A stretch of DNA of 64,000 bases from Phormidium tanganyikae FI6-MK23 (GTDB taxonomy: Bacteria; Cyanobacteriota; Cyanobacteriia; Leptolyngbyales; Leptolyngbyaceae): NCBI GenBank assembly GCA_019359175.1, contig JAHHHU010000014.1, positions 62,001 to 126,000 of the forward strand. Reading direction: 5' to 3'. The position numbers were made by a program, and so were the translations under genes. Below are positions 43,887-53,183 of the stretch, piece after piece. Each line of letters starts with the position of its first letter. Position 1 is the stretch's first letter. The notes below the pieces were generated by a model. That model saw only the letters and a list, made by a program, of their open reading frames with translations, made no database searches and was not told the DNA's origin.

Positions 43887-44567
43887 TTCAGATTGCGATC
43901 GTGACAGATCTGTAGACTCTGTGCGCGTGTCATCTCGCGATCTGAGCAGCGAAATTCCATACCAACACAACCCACTCATAAACACCATCTCTCCACCGTC
44001 CTCTAGGATTTCTAATGGCAGTGATAGCCCATCAATTCCCCCAACGATAACGTGAAGTGCGTCTAGCACAACTCCGCAGAATGCAAGCCCGCCTACTAAT
44101 ACCAATACTCGCTTACAAATGTGCTGAAATGTCTTACCTCCAAACCAGTATGAGCATCCAACCGCAACGATAAAGAAGATTCCCGCGATCGCGCTAACCA
44201 GTAATTCACCAAAGTCGATTGGGTTCAATTGAAACATCGGTTGGAAATTCAACGTGGTCGCGATCGCGTTTCCTACATTTTCATGAATCGCAAACAAATC
44301 ATCTGCAAGCAAATAGCAGAAAAGTAAGGACAGAGATAGATACGACTTGTTAGAGCGGAGTCTAACTAAGACTGCAAAGGAGAATACTAACCATAGTTCT
44401 TTGATGTACTGAAACGATTCACCTAAGCCCCGTTCCGATGCCATTGACCAATACGAACCTCCTCCAATTGAGAAGTGAGCAACAATGTGAATTGCGACCA
44501 TGAAAAGATCAGTTAGTAGCAGCAACAATAGAATTTCAGATGAGTTTTTTTTTGGTACATTTATCAT
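43869..44567 (-). CDS. Polytopic membrane protein of unknown function
   Basis: 232 residues with about six hydrophobic spans (LLLLLLTDLFMVAIHIVAHF, LWLVFSFAVLV, LSLSLLFCYLLADDLFAIHE, FGELLVSAIAGIFFIVAVGC, VLVLVGGLAFCGVVLDALHV, EMVFMSGLCWYGISLL). Charged/polar residues in the spans (HIVAH, DDLFAIHEN, DALHV, EDGGE) could bind metal or haem. No family recognised. Its 3' end overlaps the convergent methyltransferase by 18 bases. Confidence 0.75.
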   Translation of the reverse strand: MINVPKKNSSEILLLLLLTDLFMVAIHIVAHFSIGGGSYWSMASERGLGESFQYIKELWLVFSFAVLVRLRSNKSYLSLSLLFCYLLADDLFAIHENVGNAIATTLNFQPMFQLNPIDFGELLVSAIAGIFFIVAVGCSYWFGGKTFQHICKRVLVLVGGLAFCGVVLDALHVIVGGIDGLSLPLEILEDGGEMVFMSGLCWYGISLLRSRDDTRTESTDLSRSQSESLLQR

Positions 44568-44884
44568 GCCTCGCAGATCCTCCTCGGCTCATACAGTTGT
44601 GATGAATTACACCTGCTTCTAAATTGGAATTAAGAAGAGAAATACACAACTTAATTTATTCTTATCCTGCGGTTAACCTTACCATCACATACAAGACGTT
44701 TGGGCTCTCCCCCTAGCAAGAGAATATGCAGCTCATTGACAAGCACATACAGTAATTCTGAGTTGATCTAAGGGTTTTACCCTACTTGACCCCTAGTATG
44801 TGGGAAAAAAGTATGTGGGAAAAAGGTTAAGGTATCAAGACAAACCAGGAATACGATCGTTGCTGTAATTAAATTCACACCTGC
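44568..44884 (+). promoter_or_regulatory. Gene-free region upstream of cbiD with a 15-bp tandem direct repeat
   Basis: Two abutting copies of AGTATGTGGGAAAAA lie at 44795-44809 and 44810-44824, about 60 bases before the cbiD start. They could be paired sites for a regulator. I found no recognisable cobalamin-riboswitch core in this 317-bp stretch. Confidence 0.55.
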
Positions 44885-46126
44885 ATGAAATCTGGTTACA
44901 CCTTGCCTGTGTTCGCCTGTGCTTCTGCGATCGCCGCACTGCAACATCTTCGACACGGAACCGCGATCGATCACGTCGAACTCGATTTGATCAACCCGGT
45001 TCAAGTGGTTGAAATCTCGATCGAGCAAGTCGCCAAGCTCACCGCAAATTCCGCACTCGCCATTACTCGAAGCGATCCGGGTGATAATCTCGATCTCACT
45101 CGCAATACACCGATTTGGGCAATGGTCGAATTGAGTGCGGATGATGCTAACGCTGCGATTGAAGCGGTTGAAAGCCCCCTAAATCCCCCATTCTGGGAGA
45201 CTTTGAGATCAAACACTTTCAGACTCCAAAACGACTCTCAGCTTTCTAAGTCCCCCATTCATGGGGGACTTAGGGGGCAGAAGCCGCCTGAAACGCAGCG
45301 ACCATTAACCGAGAGAATCACCATCATCGGCGGCGAAGGAATCGGAATACGATCGGATCAGCAATCCGCCATATACGCCTACGCCCAACAACTTCTTCTA
45401 GCCAACCTAGAACGGCTCCTACACCCTGGTGAATCCCTCCGCGTCACGCTCATCCTGCCCGAAGGTCGGCAACTGGCAAAACGCACCTCAAACGAAGCTT
45501 TCGGAGTCGTTGAAGGTTTATCGCTGCTTGGAACCTCTGGCATCGCTCATCCGCTCAGCGCACCCGACCAACTCGAACTCTTTCGCGCAGAGCTTCAGCA
45601 AAAATCCAAGCAGTTTGACACGATCGTATTTTGCATCGGTGAGAACGGTTTGGATCTCGCCGCAAAGATGGGCATCGATCGCGATCGCACGCTCAAAACC
45701 GCCAACTGGATTGGTTCGCTCCTTGTCGAAGCCGGAATGCAGCACGTCAAATCGATTCTTCTCTTCGGCTATCACGGCAAACTGATCAAACTCGCAGGTG
45801 GCATCTTTCACACCCATCACCACGTTGCCGATGCTCGCCAGGAAATTCTCACCGCTCACGCCGCAAAAGTTGGAATGTCCACACCCGACCTGCAAGCGAT
45901 TTTGACCAGTGCCACCGCTGAAGACGGACTGAAATACTTAAGAAATTTGGGAAGCGCGATCGCCGTTTACAATTCCATCGCCCAAACGATCGACGATCGC
46001 GCCCAACACTACATCTACACGCATAGCGAAGCTACCGTCGAGATCGGGACGATCTTGTTCGATCGATCCCGCCAGATTCTTGTGAAAAGCAAAAAAGCAA
46101 CTCAACTGCTTGAGTCCATTTGCTAA
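44885..46126 (+). CDS. cbiD: Cobalt-precorrin-5B (C1)-methyltransferase CbiD, with inserted segment
   Basis: 413 residues; usual CbiD proteins are about 360-380. It adds the C1 methyl group in anaerobic-type corrin-ring synthesis. Family segments are SGYTLPVFACASAIAALQHL, ITIIGGEGIGIRSDQQ, SLLGTSGIAHPLS, LFGYHGKLIKLAGGIFHTHH. About 35 residues starting near residue 97 (SPLNPPFWE ... IHGGLRGQK) are coded by a palindromic repeat inserted in frame at 45174-45278. The site lies between two conserved blocks, so the enzyme may still work. Confidence 0.9.
   Translation: MKSGYTLPVFACASAIAALQHLRHGTAIDHVELDLINPVQVVEISIEQVAKLTANSALAITRSDPGDNLDLTRNTPIWAMVELSADDANAAIEAVESPLNPPFWETLRSNTFRLQNDSQLSKSPIHGGLRGQKPPETQRPLTERITIIGGEGIGIRSDQQSAIYAYAQQLLLANLERLLHPGESLRVTLILPEGRQLAKRTSNEAFGVVEGLSLLGTSGIAHPLSAPDQLELFRAELQQKSKQFDTIVFCIGENGLDLAAKMGIDRDRTLKTANWIGSLLVEAGMQHVKSILLFGYHGKLIKLAGGIFHTHHHVADARQEILTAHAAKVGMSTPDLQAILTSATAEDGLKYLRNLGSAIAVYNSIAQTIDDRAQHYIYTHSEATVEIGTILFDRSRQILVKSKKATQLLESIC
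45174..45278. mobile_element. 105-bp palindromic repeat element inserted in cbiD
   Basis: The ends GCCCCCTAAATCCCCC (45174-45189) and GGGGGACTTAGGGGGC (45263-45278) are 16-bp inverted repeats with one mismatch. An inner AGTCCCCCAT/ATGGGGGACT palindrome sits at the right end. The length of 105 is a multiple of three and contains no stop in the cbiD frame. CCCCCTAAATCCCCC-type repeats are frequent in many cyanobacterial genomes. No target-site duplication is clear. Confidence 0.85.
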
Positions 46127-46234
46127 TGTGATTAGAATAGCCAGAATATCTAAAAACGCGCTGATTCTATACCGCCCTTCAAAACGTTCGTTCATACCCG
46201 GTTTGATTCATTCTATTTCATCAGGAAACCTCCC

Positions 46235-47863
46235 GTGACTCCACACATTGAACCGTCCGTATTGGATGCCCCGACTGCATCTACTTCCGAGGATCTTGAT
46301 GCACTCGATCGTCAGATGATTGTGATTCTCGATTTCGGGTCGCAATACTCAGAACTGATCGCTCGTCGCATCCGCGAAACCCAGGTCTACTCAGAAGTCC
46401 TGTCCTATCGCACCACGATCGAACAACTCCGCCAACTCAATCCCAAAGGCATCATTCTCTCCGGCGGTCCAAACTCGGTCTACGACAACGGCGCACCGCA
46501 CTGTGACCCGGACATTTGGAAGCTTGGCGTTCCTGTTCTTGGTGTCTGCTATGGGATGCAACTGATGGTGCAGCAACTTGGCGGAACGGTCGAACGCAGC
46601 GATCGCGGCGAATATGGCAAAGCGAATATTGCGATCGATGACCCTACCGATCTGCTCACCAACGTCGAAGATGGCTCAACCATGTGGATGAGTCACGGTG
46701 ATTCAGTCACGCAACTTCCCGAAGGCTTCGAGCTTCTAGCGCACACGGCAAACACGCCTTGTGCCGCTATCGCAGAACACGATCGCAAACTTTACGGCGT
46801 ACAGTTCCACCCAGAAGTGGTACATTCCCAATTTGGACAAGCGTTAATTCGCAATTTCGTTTATCACATTTGCGAGTGTGAGCCGACTTGGACGACCGAT
46901 GCGTTTGTCGAAGAATCCGTTCGAGAGATTCGTGCTAGAGTCGGCGATCGACGAGTTCTCTTGGCGCTTTCGGGTGGAGTTGATTCCTCGACGCTGGCAT
47001 TTTTGCTGCATCGTGCGATCGGGGATCAACTGACTTGTATGTTCATCGACCAAGGCTTCATGCGGAAGTTAGAGCCAGAACGCTTGGTCAAACTGTTTCA
47101 TGAGCAGTTCCACATCGATGTGGCATATGTGAATGCCCGCGATCGCTTTATCTCAGCGGTCAAAGGCATCACCGATCCCGAAGAAAAACGCAAACGCATC
47201 GGGCACGAATTTATCCGCGTGTTTGAGGAAGAATCGAAGCGGTTGGGGCCCTTTGACTACCTCGCTCAAGGCACGTTGTATCCCGATGTGATCGAATCGG
47301 CAGATACCAACGTTGATCCGCAAACCGGAGAACGAGTCGCTGTCAAAATCAAGAGCCATCACAACGTCGGCGGACTCCCGAAAGATCTGCGGTTCAAGCT
47401 GATCGAACCGCTGCGAAAACTGTTCAAAGACGAAGTGAGAAAAGTCGGTCGATCGATTGGTTTACCGGAAGAAATTGTCAATCGTCAGCCGTTCCCCGGC
47501 CCCGGTTTGGCGATTCGGATCTTAGGTGAGGTAAACGACGAGAAGCTGAACATCTTGCGCGATGCCGATCTAATCGTGCGTCAAGAAATCAATCGCGCGG
47601 GAATCTATCACGATGTTTGGCAGGCTTTCGCGGTCTTGCTGCCTGTTCGGAGCGTTGGTGTGATGGGCGATCAGCGCACGTATGCTTATCCGATCGTACT
47701 CCGCTGCGTCAAGAGCGAGGACGGCATGACGGCAGACTGGGCACGCATTCCCTACGACTTACTCGAAATCATCTCGAATCGAATCGTCAACGAAGTGAAA
47801 GGAGTCAATCGCGTCGTTTACGACATCACCTCGAAGCCACCTGGCACGATCGAGTGGGAATAA
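46235..47863 (+). CDS. guaA: GMP synthase (glutamine-hydrolysing)
   Basis: 542 residues converting XMP to GMP. The class-I glutamine amidotransferase domain spans residues 30-220 ([19 protein letters not shown] with catalytic Cys, HPEVVHS). The ATP-pyrophosphatase domain has the PP-loop [15 protein letters not shown], and the C-terminal dimerisation domain has [14 protein letters not shown] and ends KPPGTIEWE. All motifs are intact. It follows cbiD by 108 bases. Confidence 0.97.
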   Translation: MTPHIEPSVLDAPTASTSEDLDALDRQMIVILDFGSQYSELIARRIRETQVYSEVLSYRTTIEQLRQLNPKGIILSGGPNSVYDNGAPHCDPDIWKLGVPVLGVCYGMQLMVQQLGGTVERSDRGEYGKANIAIDDPTDLLTNVEDGSTMWMSHGDSVTQLPEGFELLAHTANTPCAAIAEHDRKLYGVQFHPEVVHSQFGQALIRNFVYHICECEPTWTTDAFVEESVREIRARVGDRRVLLALSGGVDSSTLAFLLHRAIGDQLTCMFIDQGFMRKLEPERLVKLFHEQFHIDVAYVNARDRFISAVKGITDPEEKRKRIGHEFIRVFEEESKRLGPFDYLAQGTLYPDVIESADTNVDPQTGERVAVKIKSHHNVGGLPKDLRFKLIEPLRKLFKDEVRKVGRSIGLPEEIVNRQPFPGPGLAIRILGEVNDEKLNILRDADLIVRQEINRAGIYHDVWQAFAVLLPVRSVGVMGDQRTYAYPIVLRCVKSEDGMTADWARIPYDLLEIISNRIVNEVKGVNRVVYDITSKPPGTIEWE

Positions 47864-47870
47864 GTTCTCA

Positions 47871-47901
47871 CGTAGAGACATTTCGCTGAGATGTCTCTAC
47901 G
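47871..47901. repeat. Short palindromic repeat after guaA
   Basis: CGTAGAGACAT (47871-47881) and ATGTCTCTACG (47891-47901) form an 11-bp stem with a 9-base loop, eight bases after the guaA stop. GTAGAGAC...GTCTCTAC hairpins are a common dispersed repeat in cyanobacteria; here it may also act as a terminator. Confidence 0.8.
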
Positions 47902-47912
47902 AAATCGCGGCG

Positions 47913-48434
47913 TTGGTTGTGGAAAACGGCGGTTTGTTTGTGGAAAACTTGACGGGGTTGTGGAAAAGTTGCGTTTTAGCGACTCTAATTTGGGCGATCG
48001 GTGCAAATATTGCGATCGCATCAGTTCATACTTATTCGGATTCAACTAGCATGTTGTATCGCTCTTTATCGAAGCTGCAAGACGATTCCGATCGCGCTTG
48101 GCAAGTCGTCTTTTACAAACGATTTCCGCTTGGACAATCCGACTCGATCCATCTGCGATTAGTCGGATTCCCTGGTCTTGTCACATTGGATCATAACCAA
48201 CCGCTAGAAATCGAAGCGAATCGATCGCTGTTTCCTGCTGAAGATGTCACCCCGAAAGATTTCTCGATCGCTCATGTGGGCGAATACGATTTCAAACCCC
48301 TCCTCAACCGATTAGATACCGATACCAAGCTCACCCTGATTTTGCATCTCGATTCTGGCGAAACTCGGTTAGAGATTCCTACAGAAACCACCCTAGAATG
48401 GTGGCGCGTGGCAAGTTGGCAGCCCGATCGCTAA
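47913..48434 (+). CDS. DUF3122 protein
   Basis: A 173-residue cyanobacterial protein with a signal-like N-terminus (LWKSCVLATLIWAIGANIAIA). Conserved DUF3122 segments are HTYSDSTSMLYRSLSKLQDD, AWQVVFYKRFPLGQSDSIHLRLVGFPGLV and VGEYDFKPLLNRL, ending EWWRV. Predicted periplasmic or lumenal; function unknown. The start is uncertain: TTG 47913, GTG 47919 or a later TTG/GTG could be used. Confidence 0.8.
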   Translation: MVVENGGLFVENLTGLWKSCVLATLIWAIGANIAIASVHTYSDSTSMLYRSLSKLQDDSDRAWQVVFYKRFPLGQSDSIHLRLVGFPGLVTLDHNQPLEIEANRSLFPAEDVTPKDFSIAHVGEYDFKPLLNRLDTDTKLTLILHLDSGETRLEIPTETTLEWWRVASWQPDR

Positions 48435-48464
48435 AGTGAAGATACCCTTGGCAGGATCAATCGA

Positions 48465-48923
48465 ATGTCTGCACCCGACCTTTACGACGCTGATTTTCAT
48501 GCTTGGACACAGCAACAAGCAACCCTGCTGCGTGAAAAACACTGGGGCAAAATCGACTTACCCAACTTAATCGAGGAAATCGAATCCTTGGGCAGACAAC
48601 AACGCCAAGAACTTCGTAACCGTCTCGCAATCTTGATCGGATACTTGCTGAAATGGGAATATCAGCCCCAAGCCCGCAGTCGAAGCTGGCTGGCAACCCT
48701 GAGAGTCCAACGCCGCGATATCTCACGATTGCTCAAAGAAAATCCAAGCCTCCAGCCTTATCTTGATACCGCTCTACAAGAAGCCTTTGAAAACGCTCGT
48801 GATCTGGCAATGGGAGAAACGGAGTTACCCGACGAAACATTTCCCCTCGATCGACCCTACAGCTTGAGCGAAATTTTAGACGATCGGTTTTACCCTGGCG
48901 AACCTTCTACACTCCAAAACTAA
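48465..48923 (+). CDS. DUF29 family protein
   Basis: 152 residues of the DUF29 type, widespread in cyanobacteria: LYDADFHAWTQQQATLLREK, LPNLIEEIESLGRQQRQELR, HLL-like LIGYLLKWEYQP and the C-terminal LDDRFYPGEP. No catalytic role is known. It overlaps the convergent CDF transporter gene by 17 bases. Confidence 0.9.
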   Translation: MSAPDLYDADFHAWTQQQATLLREKHWGKIDLPNLIEEIESLGRQQRQELRNRLAILIGYLLKWEYQPQARSRSWLATLRVQRRDISRLLKENPSLQPYLDTALQEAFENARDLAMGETELPDETFPLDRPYSLSEILDDRFYPGEPSTLQN

Positions 48924-49815
48924 TGTGATCTTCTTGATAAGACGGTGGCTCAACGTGAATTATCACCCGCACCGGACTGTATCGCTCAATCAACCGCGTT
49001 TCTACTTCTTCGGTAATTTGGTGCGCCGTTTCGACATCTTTTGCATTCACAATCAAGTGCATTTCAATAAAACTCTGTCGTCCTACCACTCCACGCGATG
49101 CAATATCGTGACAGTTCATCACCCCCGGAACCGAAAGCGCGATCGTATGAATTGCTTCTGGCGCGATCGCAATTTCATCCACCAGCCACGGTAGATTCTG
49201 TTTCAGCACTCCCCACCCGCTATAAAACACCATAACCGCCACCGGAAACGCGAGCGCCATATCCAGCCATTGCCAGTCGAACACCCAAATCCCAATCAAT
49301 CCCGCCAACACGCTAATCGTGACCCAAACATCACTCATCGTATGTTGAGCATCTGCGATCAAAATCGGACTATTCACGCGCATTCCCTCACGCCGCTCAT
49401 AGAACGTGACAAACAGATTCACGCCCAACACCAGCAGCAATAACCAAAGTTCAGTTCCAGAGATTTTCACAGGCTCACTGGTTTTTGTGATGCGCTCGAT
49501 CGCGCTTTGCAAAATCTCAAAGCAAGCAATCCCTAAGAAAGCCGCGACTCCCAATGCTCCGATCGCTTCGTATTTCTGATGTCCATAGGGATGGTCTCGA
49601 TCGGGTTGCGGCGACGAAAACCGACTCGAAACCAATCCCAGAATGTTACTCGCGCTGTCGGTTAAACTATGCAGCGCATCGGCAATTAAACTAAGCGATC
49701 CGGTCAGCCATCCGACAAACGCTTTGAGCAATAAAACAAAAATGTTTAAGAATAAAGTAATCAGTAAGACTTTGCGAACCGTCGATCGATTATCCAGCAC
49801 AATTTCTCCCCTCAA
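48907..49815 (-). CDS. Cation diffusion facilitator (CDF) family metal transporter
   Basis: 302 residues with six membrane spans and a C-terminal cytoplasmic domain. Metal-binding motifs are ADALHSLTDSAS (span 2) and ADAQHTMSDVWV (span 5), that is HxxxD pairs of the CDF site. It exports Zn, Fe, Mn or Co from the cytoplasm by proton exchange; metal selectivity cannot be assigned. The C-terminal CDF dimer domain (VPGVMNCHDIASRGVVGRQ, HVEPPSYQ) is intact. Confidence 0.92.
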   Translation of the reverse strand: MRGEIVLDNRSTVRKVLLITLFLNIFVLLLKAFVGWLTGSLSLIADALHSLTDSASNILGLVSSRFSSPQPDRDHPYGHQKYEAIGALGVAAFLGIACFEILQSAIERITKTSEPVKISGTELWLLLLVLGVNLFVTFYERREGMRVNSPILIADAQHTMSDVWVTISVLAGLIGIWVFDWQWLDMALAFPVAVMVFYSGWGVLKQNLPWLVDEIAIAPEAIHTIALSVPGVMNCHDIASRGVVGRQSFIEMHLIVNAKDVETAHQITEEVETRLIERYSPVRVIIHVEPPSYQEDHISFGV

Positions 49816-50030
49816 CTGCGATGATTTCAGTGTAGATCAGTGTCGAAAAAATGCTCGAAAGCTTTATCGCTAAAGGCTTTTAGTTATTTATAATGACGCA
49901 AGCTTTTTGACAAAATTCTCAAAGCCGAACCGCGATCGCGGTTCGTTCATAACTAATTTCTAATTCACTTTTAGAGTCTGTTGTGAAAGATTGTCAGATA
50001 ATAACAAAGGGAAAATTTAAAATACGATCG

Positions 50031-50372
50031 ATGACACAATTGACTCTGAATTTAGAGACTGGCTCGGTGATGTTTCGCTTCACGCCCGAAGCCGCACAGG
50101 AACTCAAAGCCGCGCTCAACGAACTCATGGGACGCTTGAAAACGACAGCAACCAAGACCACGCCAGGGAGTAAAGCCGCACCCCAGCCTTCGATGGAATA
50201 TCGTTACACTGGCGATATCTTCTTAGAGCTTTTCTGCAATCCGAACATTTGGCCATCTCCGTTTGCGGCGAGAGTGTTAGTCACCTTGCGCGACGATCGC
50301 ATCCGACTGAACACCGAAGCCGAACTGAGCCGCCTGATCGAAGACCTCAATCAATTCCTTGAACAGTCTTAA
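50031..50372 (+). CDS. Cyanobacterial protein of unknown function upstream of photolyase
   Basis: 113 residues from ATG 50031: MTQLTLNLETGSVMFRFTPE, a helical AAQELKAALNELMGRLKTTA, a low-complexity linker, then MEYRYTGDIFLELFCNPNIW and LRLIEDLNQFLEQS-type end. A longer frame (GTG 49983) is possible. No family recognised with certainty. The photolyase gene starts 10 bases after its stop, suggesting co-transcription. Confidence 0.72.
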   Translation: MTQLTLNLETGSVMFRFTPEAAQELKAALNELMGRLKTTATKTTPGSKAAPQPSMEYRYTGDIFLELFCNPNIWPSPFAARVLVTLRDDRIRLNTEAELSRLIEDLNQFLEQS

Positions 50373-50382
50373 ACAGATAGAC

Positions 50383-52035
50383 ATGAAGCGCACGATCGTT
50401 TGGTTTCGCCGGGATTTACGCATCAGTGACCACGCTCCTTTGCATCGGGCGGTATCGCGTGGAGCAGTGATTCCGGTGTTTATCTTCGATCGTGCTTTGC
50501 TCCATCATCCCGAAACCGGATCGGCGCGGGTAGCGTTCATGTTGGATTGTTTGCGATCGCTGGATGAAGCATTGCGCGATCGTGGCGGTCGCTTAATTCT
50601 GCGATTCGGTGATCCGGTTGAAATCTTACCCAAGCTGATTCGAGAAACCGAATCGGACGGCATCTATGCTTACATCGACTATGAGCGCATCTATGGACGA
50701 GTGAGAGATGCTCGGCTCAATCGCGCTTTGGAAGAACAAGACTTCAAAATTCGCTGGTTTGAACCGACTGCCGCTGCCCCCGAATTGATGCCTGACAGCG
50801 ATTACCGTAAGTTTTGGTATCGCGAAATGAGTTCAGACCTGTTGCCCACCCCACTCAACATTCCGACTCCTGATGATGTGTTCAGCGAATCGATTCCTAC
50901 CCTGACAGAGTTAGGACTGCTTCCTGACAGTAAAACGATTCCACCTGCGGGAACCCATGCTGCAAGAAAGCTACTTCAAGAATTTATTACTGAGAAAGTC
51001 GATCGATATTATTGGCAGTTGTCTTATCCCGGTGCAGAAATCACATCAGGATTAAGTCCACACATCAAGTTTGGAGCAATTTCAATCCGCGAATGTTATC
51101 AAACTACACAAGGCGCACTGAAATACGAAAGCGATCTGAAAATACAACGCAGCCGCAAACAGTTTATTTCACGATTGCGATGGGGAAGCGGATTCGCTCA
51201 ACGATTTCGATATCTGCCTCAGTTAGAACTACGATCGCTTTATTCAGTCTTCGATCAAGACGGTTGGAACTTCGACGAAACTCTTTACGAAGCTTGGAAA
51301 ACCGGACAAACCGGATTTCCGATCGTGGATGCTGCCGCTCGATGTCTCGAAGCCACAGGCGGATGGATGGCGATGAACTTTCGATCGCGTGCTTTGTATT
51401 CCAGCTTTCTCAGCAACTTACTCGGCATGGATTGGCGTTACGGTGCGCTTCATTTCATGCGGCATCTAATTGATGGTGATTGTCCGATCGATCACTATCA
51501 ATGGGCAATGCAAGCAGGGGTCACACATTGTTTAGATAAAAGCTGGACACGCATCTATAACCCTGAACAAGCAGCAGTCGATCGCTGTGATCCAAATGGT
51601 GAATTTATCAAAAAATGGGTTCCAGAGCTTGCGAATGTTCCCGCAGTTCAATTAGGTCTACCGCCGCGTGTGAAGGGCTATCCTGCGCCAATTTTGAACT
51701 ATCGAGAAGCTCGTTATCAGCGAGTCCAGCAACTTGAAAAACAGCGATCGAACTTCCGCCAAAGCTCCAATGTTTTACCTTACCTCGCCCGAATGCCCGA
51801 ATCAGTGCTGCCTTTCGGGCACGATCACTTTGAAAGCGAAATTCAATGGGCACAGCTACCCTCACCAGACTTATTTCCCGCTGCACTAGATTTAGACAAT
51901 TTAGACTTAGAGCGATCAGCTTGGCTTCGGAGTTGGCTCGTCGCTCACGTAGAAATCAAACCGCACAAAACCACATCCCGCCGCAAACAGCCCAAAGTCA
52001 ATCCGAACATCATTCAACTAAGCTTGCTCGATTGA
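50383..52035 (+). CDS. phr: Deoxyribodipyrimidine photolyase / cryptochrome family
   Basis: 550 residues. The N-terminal antenna-binding domain begins RTIVWFRRDLRISDHAPLHR. The C-terminal FAD domain has TGFPIVDAAARCLEATGGWM, MNFRSRALYSSFLSNLLGMD, DYQWAMQAG-type HYQWAMQAGVTH and RIYNPEQAAVDRCDPNGEFI. It repairs UV pyrimidine dimers using light, or acts as a photoreceptor. The length exceeds the usual 470-490 because of a longer C-terminus with a basic end (KPHKTTSRRKQPK). The earlier frame start lies inside the upstream gene; I use ATG 50383. Confidence 0.92.
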   Translation: MKRTIVWFRRDLRISDHAPLHRAVSRGAVIPVFIFDRALLHHPETGSARVAFMLDCLRSLDEALRDRGGRLILRFGDPVEILPKLIRETESDGIYAYIDYERIYGRVRDARLNRALEEQDFKIRWFEPTAAAPELMPDSDYRKFWYREMSSDLLPTPLNIPTPDDVFSESIPTLTELGLLPDSKTIPPAGTHAARKLLQEFITEKVDRYYWQLSYPGAEITSGLSPHIKFGAISIRECYQTTQGALKYESDLKIQRSRKQFISRLRWGSGFAQRFRYLPQLELRSLYSVFDQDGWNFDETLYEAWKTGQTGFPIVDAAARCLEATGGWMAMNFRSRALYSSFLSNLLGMDWRYGALHFMRHLIDGDCPIDHYQWAMQAGVTHCLDKSWTRIYNPEQAAVDRCDPNGEFIKKWVPELANVPAVQLGLPPRVKGYPAPILNYREARYQRVQQLEKQRSNFRQSSNVLPYLARMPESVLPFGHDHFESEIQWAQLPSPDLFPAALDLDNLDLERSAWLRSWLVAHVEIKPHKTTSRRKQPKVNPNIIQLSLLD

Positions 52036-52068
52036 CGGTCGAAGATTTAACTCCAGCAGAATGAGCTA

Positions 52069-52299
52069 TTACCAATTCAGCCCATCACCAGGATCACCGT
52101 GAAACTCTGCCATCTGAAAATCTTCCTCATTCGTCTTAATTTCGCCAGGGAACATCCCGCGTTTGACCAGCTGTGGAGCATTTGGAGCAGTCTTCTCTGC
52201 CAGAAATGTCACAATCACTCGACTTTCTGCCACTCCTTCAGGCGTTTCGCAAAGTTGAATCATCCCGTTTTTATAAACCCCTTCAACCGCTTTTAGCAT
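52069..52299 (-). CDS. Putative antitoxin-like small protein (AF2212/DUF104-like start)
   Basis: 76 residues: MLKAVEGVYKNGMIQLCETP resembles the beta-strand start of DUF104/AF2212-type antitoxins, followed by ESRVIVTFLAEK and a variable acidic tail (EIKTNEEDFQMAEFHGDPGD). No toxin gene is adjacent. It is 27 bases after the exonuclease start and transcribed from its own promoter region or read-through. Function inferred from the N-terminus only. Confidence 0.65.
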   Translation of the reverse strand: MLKAVEGVYKNGMIQLCETPEGVAESRVIVTFLAEKTAPNAPQLVKRGMFPGEIKTNEEDFQMAEFHGDPGDGLNW

Positions 52300-52326
52300 T
52301 TGCTTGACCTCCAGACGATCGCACTT

Positions 52327-53106
52327 TCAAGACAATGATAATTGATGCTTTTGCCAATACACTCGCTCCACATCAACCCGTCGATAAAAGGGAGTCCCCG
52401 TCCGCTGAGAAATGCACGGTTCAACACCCGCTGCATCTAATCGATCGCGTGCTGCTTTCTGCGAACCGCCAATAATTTTCGCTGCATCACTGACCGAAAG
52501 CAACTGTTGCCCAATCCTAGCTAACACTGCCTCATCGTCTTCATTCGCAATCTCTTTCAACAGCATCTCCGCCAAGAGCCAGCACGCCATCGTATCTGCT
52601 TCTGCCCGATGCGACTCTCCCACCGGAAACTGAAAATGCTTCACCAAATTTGGTAAGCTCCGTGATGGCAACTCCGACAACATCAACCGCGCTAGCTTCA
52701 CCGTACAAAACTGCTCCGACTTCGATCGATAAAACGAAATCCCCAGCCGTGCATACTCCGATCGAATAAACGGATAGTCAAACCCAACATTATGAGCCGT
52801 CAAAACGCCTTGCTCTAACAACGGTAAACACCTTAACCAAACTTCTTCAGGCGGAAGACCGTCCTCAACCATTTCCTGAGTGATCCCTGTGATTTGAGTA
52901 ATCATGTAGGGCAGCGAAACACCCGGATTAATTAGATAGGTTTCCTGATTCAGAATGCCGTCTTTCAAGCTTGCGTTTAACACAGAAACTTCGATCGCTC
53001 GACTGCGTGGCGGCTTGTGACCTGAAGTTTCAAGGTCAACCACAGTCAGCGGACGCGAACAAATATCACGATAAAACGCAAGCAGATCGGTAGAGAGAAC
53101 TCGCAT
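52327..53106 (-). CDS. DnaQ-type 3'-5' exonuclease with C-terminal DNA-binding-like domain
   Basis: 259 residues. Residues 15-180 are a DEDDh exonuclease: VVDLETSGHKPPRSRAIEV (ExoI), LTAHNVGFDYPFI (ExoII) and SHRAEADTMACW (ExoIII with His and Asp). The C-terminal 60 residues (LSVSDAAKIIGGSQKAARDR, PFYRRVDVERVYW) look like a MerR-like helix-turn-helix. It is probably a repair or RNA/DNA trimming nuclease. It is not the replicative epsilon subunit by length or context. Confidence 0.88.
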   Translation of the reverse strand: MRVLSTDLLAFYRDICSRPLTVVDLETSGHKPPRSRAIEVSVLNASLKDGILNQETYLINPGVSLPYMITQITGITQEMVEDGLPPEEVWLRCLPLLEQGVLTAHNVGFDYPFIRSEYARLGISFYRSKSEQFCTVKLARLMLSELPSRSLPNLVKHFQFPVGESHRAEADTMACWLLAEMLLKEIANEDDEAVLARIGQQLLSVSDAAKIIGGSQKAARDRLDAAGVEPCISQRTGTPFYRRVDVERVYWQKHQLSLS

Positions 53107-53183
53107 AACGATAAGTCCAGAAGCTTGAAAACTCCGACCTCTATAAAGAAGCCGGAGTTCTGATCATACAAGAGAGATGGAAG

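Noticed and set aside
44568-44884. Cobalamin riboswitch upstream of cbiD
   Set aside because: No recognisable B12-box-like core or matching structure was seen.
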